Origin: Longimicrobiales bacterium
GTDB taxonomy: Bacteria > Gemmatimonadota > Gemmatimonadetes > Longimicrobiales > Gaopeijiaceae
Length of the DNA stretch: 33,859 nucleotides
Assembly: GCA_028279425.1 (NCBI GenBank)
Contig: JANQNV010000225.1
Location: 1 to 33,859, forward strand
Direction of reading: 5' to 3'
The notes under the pieces were generated by a model that saw only the letters and a program-made list of their open reading frames with translations, ran no database searches and was not told where the DNA came from. Below, in pieces: positions 16,753 through 23,695 of this stretch. Both the position numbers and the translations under genes were made by a program. Position 1 is the first letter of the stretch. Every line of letters starts with the position of its first letter.

Positions 16753-17216
16753 CCGGGCGCCTCGGTGATATCGGCCGTCCAGGCGACCTCGACGGCGCCC
16801 TCGAGCGACCGTGCCGTGGGGCACTTCGACACGTGGCGCGACAGCGCGCGATCCACCGTCTCTCGCGATCCCGCGGGGATGCGGAGGGTGTAGTGGACGT
16901 CGATGCGAGTCAGCACGGGAATCCGGTCCCGCAACGTATGGTGTCCGGCTGCGTCGGCGACGATGTCGGCCGGACCAAGCGAAATCCCGCGCACCTCCAG
17001 TGCGCCGTTGAGAGTCCCGAGTAGTCAGGCACACGCCGCCGCGACGATGAAATCGACCGGCAGCGGATGATCCGGCTCGGCGTCGAGACCGTAGGCCGCC
17101 TTGATCGGACCGTGCACGCCGAAGGTGACCTCGGTCCCGTCTTCGAGAATCCCCCGGCGGGTCACGCCTTCGACTTTGTGGACTCGGCTCGTCGCAGTAT
17201 ATACGCTGTCGCTCAT
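16749..17216 (-). CDS. OsmC-family peroxidase, predicted selenoprotein (in-frame TGA = Sec64)
   Basis: OsmC/Ohr-family proteins are thiol peroxidases that reduce organic hydroperoxides with a reactive and a resolving cysteine. From the ATG at 17216 (GAGGAG just upstream) the frame reads MSDSVYTATS to AAACA, then TGA at 17027-17025, then continues LLGTLNGALEVRGI to a stop at 16749. The full protein is 155 residues, normal for the family. The TGA falls at residue 64, exactly where OsmC proteins have the peroxidatic cysteine (pattern A-C-x3-T). The second conserved cysteine is present as C132 in SKCPTARSL; the 64-132 spacing of 68 is close to 66 in E. coli OsmC. A hairpin 25 nt after the TGA fits a bacterial SECIS. 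Automatic gene callers would split it or call it a pseudogene. The alternative is a TGC-to-TGA mutation or base-call error. It overlaps the RuBisCO-like gene by 4 nt. Confidence 0.82.
16989..17005 (-). promoter_or_regulatory. SECIS-like hairpin downstream of the OsmC TGA codon
   Basis: Read on the minus strand, GCGCAC-TGGAG-GTGCGC gives a perfect 6-bp stem with a 5-nt loop. The loop begins 26 nt after the TGA (25 nt between), and G is the second loop base. Bacterial SECIS elements usually have a short stem with a loop starting some 16-37 nt after the UGA and a G among its first two bases, so this hairpin meets the general rule. In such GC-rich DNA a 6-bp stem can arise by chance. Confidence 0.5.
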
Positions 17217-17369
17217 GGGCTCCTCGGGAAGGGGCGTCGTCGGGTGGTCCGAGCGCGGGTCGGCGCGGCACTCGGCGCGGTGCGCGCTGAGTGTACGGGC
17301 AGACACTCGCCGACACCACTCCCGGGCGCCCCGGACGTTTCAATCGCCGTTCCATCGACACCGTCGACA

Positions 17370-17383
17370 CGTTTCGTGAAACG
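17370..17383. promoter_or_regulatory. Palindrome CGTTTC-GT-GAAACG, possible operator
   Basis: A perfect 6-bp inverted repeat with a 2-nt centre, CGTTTCGTGAAACG, in an AT-richer part of the OsmC/spondin intergenic region. The size and symmetry suit a dimeric regulator. No regulator family can be assigned. Confidence 0.35.
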
Positions 17384-17471
17384 GTACCGAACCTCGGCCC
17401 GCTTTCCGCCGACGCGACGGATTGTCTCATGGATATTGGGCATCCGAGGCCCGACGGCAGCCGCGCCCGGA

Positions 17472-17487
17472 TGGCACGGAGGTTGAG
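17472..17487 (+). promoter_or_regulatory. Sigma-54-like -24/-12 promoter upstream of the spondin gene
   Basis: TGGCACGGAGGTTGAG matches the sigma-54 consensus TGGCAC-N5-TTGCA perfectly at -24 and in spacing, but has A in place of the -12 C. Transcription would start near 17498, giving a leader of about 60 nt before the ATG at 17557. A sigma-54-type response regulator is encoded two genes downstream. Confidence 0.45.
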
Positions 17488-17556
17488 ATGGGGAGGGTCG
17501 TCGAAACACCCCGTCCGGCGTGGCGCCGGAACTCCATCGAAACGCAGAGGAATCCC

Positions 17557-18909
17557 ATGAACCACTCCCTCACCGGACTCTGGGCGATGGCCCTCGCCGG
17601 TACGACCGCCCTGGCCGCCTGCAGCGACGACGACGACATGGTCGTGCCGCCGCAGATGCAGACCTTCGAAGTGTCGATCGAAAATGTCGCCGTCGCCTAC
17701 GACTTCGCGAGCAGTGGCGTCTTCGACACCCCGGCGGGTCAGGGGTCGCCCGGCCCCCTCTTCCCCGGTGGTGTGTACGAGTTCTCGTTCCACGCCGGTC
17801 CGGGCGCCTACCTCTCGTTCGCCACCATGATGGTGCAGTCCAACGACTTCTTCTTCGCACCCGACGGAGACGGAATCGCGCTGTGGAATCCCGACGGCTC
17901 ACAAGTCACCGGCGACGTGACCGACCAGATCCTCCTCTGGGACGCGGGCACCGAGGCGGACGGCGAGCCCGGGCTCGGACCCGACCAGGCGCCACGTCAG
18001 ACGGGAGCCGACACGGGAGCGCCGGATCCGAACGCCACGGTGCGTCTCGCCGCGGACGCCTTCGCCAACCTCCCCGCGATCGCCGAGATGGTGCGGGTGA
18101 CGCTCATGAGCACCGGCCCGACGTCATGGACGGCCCGGATCGAAAACGTCAGCACTGCCACGACGCTGGCCACCTCCGACGGCGCCATGCACCCCGTGCC
18201 GCTCGCGCCCGGCGTGTTCGTCGTCCACTCCGACCCGAACCCCCTCTTCACCGTCGGGTCGGCCGACCGGGGCGAAGGGCTCGAAGGTGTGGCAGAAGAC
18301 GGAACCACCGGCGACCTGCGGGCGGCGCTCGGCTCGCGTACCGGGGCGACGGGCGTCCTCGCTCCCGGCGTCTACGCCGTCCATCGCACCCCCTCCATTC
18401 TCTTCGAAGGCGGAGCCCCCGACCGAGGCCTGGGTCTTGAAGCCATCGCGGAGGACGGCGCCCCCGGCGCCCTGGCGGGCGCGCTGGCCGGCGACCCCGA
18501 GGTGAGCGCTTCCGACCTGTTCAACACGCCCGCTGGGGCCGCGGCGCCTGGCCCCGCGACTCCAGGCGGCCGCTACACCTTCACCGTGACGGCCGAAGAA
18601 GGCGACCGCCTGTCGTTCGCCACCATGTACGTGCAGTCCAACGACCTGTTCTTCGCCCCCGCCGAGACGGGCATCGACCTCTTCCCGGGAGGTGTCCCGC
18701 TCAGCGGCGATGTGACCGGGATGGTCCTGCTCTGGGACGCCGGCACCGAGGTGAACGAACGCCCCGGCGTGGGGCTCTTCCAGGCGCCGCGCCAGCCGGG
18801 TCCCGACACCGGCGCCGATGAGAATGGTTCGGTGCGGCAGGTCAACGACGGCTACGACTACGGCGACGTCGAAGGGCTGATCCGGGTGACGGTGACGCCG
18901 ATCGGCTGA
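17557..18909 (+). CDS. Spondin-domain lipoprotein with two spondin-type modules
   Basis: A 450-residue predicted surface or periplasmic lipoprotein. The signal peptide ends in a lipobox LAAC (Cys22), followed by an acidic DDDD stretch. Residues about 53-163 and 321-427 are two copies of a spondin-N-like module sharing FATM-VQSND-FFAP, SGDVT/TGDVT, LLWDAGTE and the QAPRQ-G-DTGA block. Between them lie two tandem copies of a second unit (about 214-258 and 266-310: LAPGV, ADRG/PDRG, AEDG). The whole is thus A-B-B'-A'. Spondin-type domains in bacteria occur in secreted, possibly adhesive, proteins; no enzyme function is known to me. The ATG at 17557 has AGAGGA five bases upstream, and it starts the signal peptide, so the longer frame from 17422 is rejected. 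A strong terminator follows. Confidence 0.85.
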   Translation: MNHSLTGLWAMALAGTTALAACSDDDDMVVPPQMQTFEVSIENVAVAYDFASSGVFDTPAGQGSPGPLFPGGVYEFSFHAGPGAYLSFATMMVQSNDFFFAPDGDGIALWNPDGSQVTGDVTDQILLWDAGTEADGEPGLGPDQAPRQTGADTGAPDPNATVRLAADAFANLPAIAEMVRVTLMSTGPTSWTARIENVSTATTLATSDGAMHPVPLAPGVFVVHSDPNPLFTVGSADRGEGLEGVAEDGTTGDLRAALGSRTGATGVLAPGVYAVHRTPSILFEGGAPDRGLGLEAIAEDGAPGALAGALAGDPEVSASDLFNTPAGAAAPGPATPGGRYTFTVTAEEGDRLSFATMYVQSNDLFFAPAETGIDLFPGGVPLSGDVTGMVLLWDAGTEVNERPGVGLFQAPRQPGPDTGADENGSVRQVNDGYDYGDVEGLIRVTVTPIG

Positions 18910-18928
18910 CGCCCCCCTCTTCGCACCA

Positions 18929-18966
18929 CGGGCGGGGGTCGGGCGCAACATCCCGGCCCCCGCCCG
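18929..18966 (+). terminator. Strong hairpin terminator after the spondin gene
   Basis: Two 15-nt arms (18929-18943 and 18952-18966) pair along their full length with a single G-U wobble around an 8-nt loop. The gene 3' end is 20 nt upstream and the next gene's promoter follows at once. No long U-tract, but the stem is exceptionally stable and separates the spondin transcript from the kinase operon. Confidence 0.75.
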
Positions 18967-18974
18967 ACTTCACA

Positions 18975-18990
18975 TGCTATCTTGTCCGTC
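18975..18990 (+). promoter_or_regulatory. Extended -10 promoter for the sensor kinase, possibly leaderless
   Basis: TGCTATCTT (hexamer TATCTT at 18977-18982) resembles an extended -10. A start site about 7 nt further on would coincide with the ATG at 18991, giving a leaderless mRNA. This would explain why no Shine-Dalgarno is visible. No -35 is recognisable because the preceding terminator stem occupies that region. Confidence 0.4.
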
Positions 18991-20763
18991 ATGCCCTCCT
19001 CGTCGGGACGAGTTCCCCTCATCGCCGCCCTCCTCCTGGCCCTGGCCGCCGCCCTCACGGTTGCGCTGGTCCCCGCCGGACTGGCCCTCGACCGACGGGT
19101 CGACGACGTGTTGCGTCGCACCGCGATCGAGGACCTCGGTCGCGCGCCGATGATTCTCGACGATCGCAACGCGGCGCGAGCCGAGGCGCTGTCGATGCAC
19201 GCGCAGTCCGTCGCCGGTGCCGACGGGCTCGCCGAAGCGATCGTGGCGGGGCGCACCGAGGAGGCCATCGCGACGGCGACCGCAACCGCCGCGATGTACG
19301 ACGAAGAGCCCGTCCTCGTCGGGCCCGACGGTTCCCGCATCGTCGGCCCCGAGGTCCCCGCCGGAGCGCTCGACGAGGTGCGACGGGGAGGCACCCCCGT
19401 GTTGTACGTGTTCGACGACGGCATGCCGCGGACCCTTGCCCTGGCGCCGCTCGACGCCGAGAGCGGTTGGATGGGGGCCGCGGGCACGTCGAGTCCGATG
19501 GATGCGACGCTCGCGACCACGTTGGCCGCACTCGCCCGCGCGGACGTCACCATGATCGGGGCCGATGGCTCCCTCATCGCCTCGACGCTCGACCCCGACT
19601 CGGTATCGGCCCCCGAACTCGTCACGGCGGTCGTGGAGGGGCGCTCGAACCCCGTTTCGGAGCAGGTCTCGGAGGTCGTGACCGACCGGGGTCCCACCTG
19701 GGTGGCCGTCTCGCCGGTGGCCGGAGCGGGCACCGTCGTGTTTTCGCGGTCCGTCGACGAAGAGCTGGCCGCTCTGCCGGGCGTACGCCGCAGCGCCCTG
19801 ATCGCAGGGCTCCTGACTCTCGTCCTCGCGCTGGGGGTGGGTCTCGTGGTCGCGGGGTCCCTGGCCCGGCCCGTGCGCGGCCTGGCGGCGGCCTCCGCCC
19901 GGCTCGCCGAAGGCGATTTCGCGGCCCCCGTACCCGTGTCCACGATCGACGAGGTCGACCGCCTCGGCCGATCCTTCGAGAGCATGCGCACCAGCCTCCA
20001 GGCTCGGATCGCCGAACTGGCCGACGCAAACGAGGCGCTGGAGGATCGCCAGGAGCGGCTCCACTCCCTGCAAGCCGAGTTGATTCGGCAAGATCGCTTG
20101 GCCTCCAGCGCTCGGATGGCGGCCGAACTCGCCCACGAGATCCGCAACCCCGTCGCCAACGTACGAAACTGCCTCGAGGTCGTGCGGCGCGGCCTGCCCG
20201 CCGACAGCGAGGGCCTCTCGTTTGCCGACATGGCGATCGACGAACTCCTGCGCATGCACGAACTGGCCGAGCAGCTCCTCGACCTGAATCGTCCGGTGAG
20301 CGCCGAGATCGGCGATTGTGATCCCGCGGATGTGGCCCGCAACGTCGCGACGCTGGCGGCGATGGGCGACGAAACCGTGGCCGTCGACGTGCATGCGCCG
20401 ACCGACTCGCTACGCGTACCGATGCCGCCTGACGCGCTGAAGCAGATTCTCTTCAATCTGGTCGACAACGCCCGCGAGGCCGCGGGCGACGAGGAGCCGG
20501 TGGAGATCCGGATCGAAGGCGGTGACCAGACGGTCACCCTCGACGTGGCGGACCGCGGCCCCGGTATCGATCCCGCCATCGCCGCAAGGCTGTTCGATCC
20601 GTTCTTCACCACCAAGGACGCGGTGACCGGCGTTGGGCTGGGCCTGTTCGTCGCCGAGGGTCTCGCGCGCCGCTATGGGGGCCACATGAGCGCGGCGTCG
20701 AGGCCGGACCCGCCGGGCGCGGTCTTCCGGGTCGTCCTCCCGCTGGCGAGGACGTCGACGTGA
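18991..20763 (+). CDS. Membrane sensor histidine kinase (NtrB/AtoS type)
   Basis: Inner-membrane sensor of a two-component system, about 590 residues. TM1 lies near 9-31, an extracytoplasmic sensor region of about 235 residues follows, TM2 near 269-292 (LIAGLLTLVLALGVGLVVAG), then a HAMP linker (RPVRGLAAASARLAEGDF), a coiled coil, HisKA with phospho-acceptor His382 in LAHEIRNPVANVRN, and the ATPase domain with the N box NLVDNAREA, DRGPGID and GVGLGLF. This arrangement is typical of kinases paired with sigma-54 activators. Its stop overlaps the regulator's GTG by 4 nt. The ATG at 18991 is chosen; an in-frame TTG at 18982 is possible. The signal sensed is unknown. Confidence 0.93.
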   Translation: MPSSSGRVPLIAALLLALAAALTVALVPAGLALDRRVDDVLRRTAIEDLGRAPMILDDRNAARAEALSMHAQSVAGADGLAEAIVAGRTEEAIATATATAAMYDEEPVLVGPDGSRIVGPEVPAGALDEVRRGGTPVLYVFDDGMPRTLALAPLDAESGWMGAAGTSSPMDATLATTLAALARADVTMIGADGSLIASTLDPDSVSAPELVTAVVEGRSNPVSEQVSEVVTDRGPTWVAVSPVAGAGTVVFSRSVDEELAALPGVRRSALIAGLLTLVLALGVGLVVAGSLARPVRGLAAASARLAEGDFAAPVPVSTIDEVDRLGRSFESMRTSLQARIAELADANEALEDRQERLHSLQAELIRQDRLASSARMAAELAHEIRNPVANVRNCLEVVRRGLPADSEGLSFADMAIDELLRMHELAEQLLDLNRPVSAEIGDCDPADVARNVATLAAMGDETVAVDVHAPTDSLRVPMPPDALKQILFNLVDNAREAAGDEEPVEIRIEGGDQTVTLDVADRGPGIDPAIAARLFDPFFTTKDAVTGVGLGLFVAEGLARRYGGHMSAASRPDPPGAVFRVVLPLARTST

Positions 20764-22115
20764 GTGCGCTTCAGGCGGCGCCCCAGCGGATTCTGGTCAT
20801 CGACGACGATCGCACCTTCCGGCTGTCGACCGCGGAGCTGCTGCGTCAGGACGGCTACGACGTGGACGTCGCGGCCGAGGCGGGAGAGGCCGTCGCAGCG
20901 CTCGACCGGGCGGCCTACGACCTTCTCCTTCTCGACATGCGGATGCCAGGGATGGACGGGCTGACCACCGTGGAGGTGCTGCGTACACGCGGCCTGAAAG
21001 CCCCGATTCTCATGATCAGTGGCTTCGGGACGATCGACACGGCGGTCGAGTCGCTCCATCGCGGGGCGGACCACTTTCTCTCGAAGCCGGTGGACCCCGA
21101 TCTGCTGTCGGCCAAGGTGGCCGAATTGCTCGAGCTGCACCCCTCGGCGGCCCGGGTACGCGAGGGCGCACTCGGCTCGATGGTGGGGCACAGCGACGCG
21201 ATGCGCTCGGTGTTCACCGCGGTGCGCCAGGTCGCGCCCACCGACACCACGGTCCTCATTCAGGGCGAAACCGGTACGGGCAAGGAGTTGCTCGCCCGTG
21301 CCGTGCACGATCTTTCCCCCCGGGCGGGAAGACCCTTCGTGCCGGTCAACTGCGCCGGCCTCGCCGAGGGAGTCCTCGAGAGCGAGTTGTTCGGACACGT
21401 TCGCGGATCCTTCACCGGCGCGGTCGCCGATCGGGAAGGGTTGTTCGCCGCCGCCGAGGGAGGCACGCTCTTCCTCGACGAGGTCGGCGACGTCAGCCTC
21501 GCCCTCCAGCAGCGGCTGCTGCGTGTGCTCCAGGAGCGCGAAGTCACCCCGGTCGGCTCGACCCGCCCCCGCGCCGTCGACGTCCGGGTCGTCGCCGCGA
21601 CGCACCGCGACCTCGAGGCCGAGGTCCGAACAGGACGATTCCGCGACGACCTGTTCTATCGACTCGACGTCTTTCGCATTCAGGCGCCACCGCTCCGGTC
21701 GCGCCGGGCCGACATCCCGCTTCTGATCGAGGCCGCACTCGCGCGTCTTCGTGCCCGATCATCGGGCACGGAGGGAGCCTCGTTCTCGCCACTCGCCATG
21801 CGCCTGATGCGCGCGCACGACTGGCCCGGAAACGTGCGCGAGCTCTTCGCGGTGGTCGAGAGCGCAACGATCCGAGCGGGTGGACCCCGGATCGAGGCTC
21901 AACACCTCCCGTCCGCGATCCGAGACCCGGACGGTGCGGCACCCAGCCACCCGCGGGAGACCCGCTACCAGGGGTCGACGGTCGACGACGAGCGGGCGGC
22001 GATCGAAGCCGCTCTCGTCGAAGCCGACGGTTCCCGGGCGCGGGCGGCGGAGATTCTGGGCATGAGCCGCACCACGTTGTGGCGTCGCATGCGGGATTTC
22101 GGGCTGGGCGAATAG
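20760..22115 (+). CDS. Sigma-54-dependent response regulator (NtrC family)
   Basis: Transcriptional activator of 451 residues that remodels sigma-54 RNA polymerase when phosphorylated. Receiver domain 9-125 with D59 in LLLDMRMPG. AAA+ domain with Walker A GETGTGKE at 169-176, the sigma-54 contact loop as GSFTGA (216-221) rather than the usual GAFTGA, Walker B TLFLDE (236-241) and the NVRELF region. C-terminal Fis-type helix-turn-helix ends in SRARAAEILGMSRTTLWRRM. The GTG start overlaps the kinase stop, so the pair is coupled. Neighbouring spondin and fasciclin genes are natural candidates for its regulon; the sigma-54-like site at 17472 supports this for spondin. Confidence 0.95.
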   Translation: MSALQAAPQRILVIDDDRTFRLSTAELLRQDGYDVDVAAEAGEAVAALDRAAYDLLLLDMRMPGMDGLTTVEVLRTRGLKAPILMISGFGTIDTAVESLHRGADHFLSKPVDPDLLSAKVAELLELHPSAARVREGALGSMVGHSDAMRSVFTAVRQVAPTDTTVLIQGETGTGKELLARAVHDLSPRAGRPFVPVNCAGLAEGVLESELFGHVRGSFTGAVADREGLFAAAEGGTLFLDEVGDVSLALQQRLLRVLQEREVTPVGSTRPRAVDVRVVAATHRDLEAEVRTGRFRDDLFYRLDVFRIQAPPLRSRRADIPLLIEAALARLRARSSGTEGASFSPLAMRLMRAHDWPGNVRELFAVVESATIRAGGPRIEAQHLPSAIRDPDGAAPSHPRETRYQGSTVDDERAAIEAALVEADGSRARAAEILGMSRTTLWRRMRDFGLGE

Positions 22116-22187
22116 GCGCCTGCATCCATTTGGGCGGATCCGACGAACCCTCTGTCGAATGCACTTCACTCAACAGGGAGTTCTTCC

Positions 22188-23036
22188 ATGTATCATAGAT
22201 CTCGGGTCTCGGCCGTTGCTCTTGGTGTAGCGCTGATCGGGGCGCTTCCCGCCGACGCTGCCGCGGCTCCCCAGGACCATCCCGGCGACATCGTCGAAAC
22301 CGCGGTCGCCGCGGGTAGCTTCACGACGTTGGCCACCGCCCTCGACGCCGCCGGGCTCGTCGAGACGCTGAAGGGCGAGGGGCCGTTCACCGTCTTCGCG
22401 CCGACCGACGACGCCTTCGCCGCCCTCCCCGAGGGTACGGTGGAGTCGCTGCTTCAGCCGGAAAACCGCGACGCGCTGGTGTCGATCCTCACCTACCATG
22501 TGGTGGCGGGTCGGGTCACCTCCGACCAGGTCGTCCAGCTCGATGAGGCTACGACGGTCAACGGCGCCCAGGTCGGTATCGAGGTCGACGGCGGCACCGT
22601 GATGATCAACCAGGCGGCCGTCACCGCCGTCGACGTGCCGGCCTCCAACGGGGTGATCCACGTGATCGACCAGGTCCTGCTCCCGCCGGAGATGATGTCG
22701 AACGCGTCATCGGCTCGACGCGATCGGGACTCCCGCATGGAGTTGCGCCGGAACCGTGACGCCGCCGACCTGCTCGGTCTGGCCATCGAGCGGGGCGTCC
22801 CCCTCTTCAACGACGGTCAGATCGCCGGCACGGTCGGAGTGTACGAGATCGCGGCACGTTCGGTGCTCGCCGGGGGGTTCGAGCTCCCGCGCCGGGCCGA
22901 GCGGGCGCTCGAGGAGGGGCTGGCCGAGGGGCGGCGCACGCACGACCTTCGCGACCGTGCCTGGGTGTACCGCGGGGCGCTCGACCGCGCCCTCGACGAA
23001 CTCGAAGGACGTATGGCTCTCCGCGACCGGCACTGA
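22188..23036 (+). CDS. Secreted fasciclin (FAS1) domain protein
   Basis: Exported protein of 282 residues. Signal peptide ([21 protein letters not shown]), then one FAS1 domain at about 33-165 with the diagnostic [17 protein letters not shown] and YHVVAGRV motifs and the closing [16 protein letters not shown]1 domains mediate adhesion in many bacteria. The C-terminal 110 residues are charged (many Arg/Glu), predicted helical, and not recognised. GGGAG lies 7 nt before the ATG. It directly precedes the ECF sigma factor and anti-sigma genes, and such a trio recalls mycobacterial SigK/RskA, whose regulon includes the FAS1 proteins MPT70 and MPT83. Confidence 0.92.
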   Translation: MYHRSRVSAVALGVALIGALPADAAAAPQDHPGDIVETAVAAGSFTTLATALDAAGLVETLKGEGPFTVFAPTDDAFAALPEGTVESLLQPENRDALVSILTYHVVAGRVTSDQVVQLDEATTVNGAQVGIEVDGGTVMINQAAVTAVDVPASNGVIHVIDQVLLPPEMMSNASSARRDRDSRMELRRNRDAADLLGLAIERGVPLFNDGQIAGTVGVYEIAARSVLAGGFELPRRAERALEEGLAEGRRTHDLRDRAWVYRGALDRALDELEGRMALRDRH

Positions 23037-23137
23037 GAGTCGTGAACGACATCGGGACAGCACTCCCTCGGTCGCCCTCCCCTGCGAGGGCGGCCGAGGA
23101 GCGCGGTTCGACGAAGTGCCTTCACGGGAGGTGGGAG

Positions 23138-23695
23138 TTGGCCCCAAACGACGAGTCTCCGCTCCGACGCCTCGCCCGTGAGGAGCCCGGGGCCGCCCGG
23201 GCGTGTATCGACGCGTACGCCCCCCTCGTGCGCGCCCTGGCACGACGGCTCCTCCCCCGAGGGCTCGAGGTGGACGACGTCGTGCAGGAGGTCTTCATCG
23301 ATCTCTGGAAGGCGGCGGGGCGGTTCGACCCCTCGAAGGCGTCGGATCGCGGTTTCGTCGCCATGATCGCCCGCCGTCGCGTCATCGATCGGCGACGAAA
23401 GCAGGATCGACGTGTCGAAACGGTCGCGATGAGTCCGAGCATCGAACGGGCGAGCGAAGAGCACGGGCGCACCGTACGACGCGTCGAGGCGAGCGGGAGC
23501 CTCGCGGCTCTGGAGGTCGTACCCGAGGACCGGCGGCGATGGATCGTGATGTCGGTCGTGGAGGGCTACTCGCACTCCGACATCGCCCGGGCCACAGGCG
23601 CCCCCCTGGGGACGGTGAAGTCGGGGATACGCCGAGGTTTGATCGAGATGCGTCGTTGGTTCGAACGACAGGGCAGTCAGGAGGTGGAAACATGA
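23138..23695 (+). CDS. ECF-type RNA polymerase sigma factor
   Basis: Extracytoplasmic-function sigma-70 factor. Region 2 is ALARRLLPRGLEVDDVVQEVFIDLWKAA and the following helix ending AMIARRRVIDRRRK; region 4 is a helix-turn-helix (GYSHSDIARATGAPLGTVKSGIRRGL). The frame is open from a GTG at 23042 (217 residues), but the first 32 residues look unlike any sigma factor. A strong GGGAGG at 23126-23131, six bases before a TTG at 23138, suggests the true start and gives 185 residues, typical for ECF factors. The anti-sigma gene overlaps its stop by 4 nt (ATGA), the usual coupling of such pairs. Confidence 0.88.
   Translation: MAPNDESPLRRLAREEPGAARACIDAYAPLVRALARRLLPRGLEVDDVVQEVFIDLWKAAGRFDPSKASDRGFVAMIARRRVIDRRRKQDRRVETVAMSPSIERASEEHGRTVRRVEASGSLAALEVVPEDRRRWIVMSVVEGYSHSDIARATGAPLGTVKSGIRRGLIEMRRWFERQGSQEVET

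Larger units (their letters stand above)
17217..17556. other. Divergent intergenic region between OsmC and spondin genes
   Basis: About 340 bases without a convincing gene, although one frame stays open. It contains a 14-bp palindrome at 17370-17383 and a sigma-54-like promoter at 17472-17487, both listed separately, plus the Shine-Dalgarno AGAGGA before the spondin ATG. The OsmC promoter was not recognised. Confidence 0.5.

Noticed and set aside
17025-17306. OsmC N-terminal half as a separate short gene, or OsmC as a pseudogene
   Set aside because: Both halves are in one frame and align end to end with the family. The interruption is a single TGA at the cysteine position and the downstream stop/start overlap is preserved.
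15604-17793. A 729-residue extension of the RuBisCO-like protein
   Set aside because: The upstream 347 residues are low-complexity Arg/Gly/Pro sequence running over the OsmC gene in another frame. The GTG at 16752 with GAGG fits the family.
22116-22187. Sigma-54 promoter before the fasciclin gene
   Set aside because: GG pairs are present but no GC at the required 10-nt spacing.
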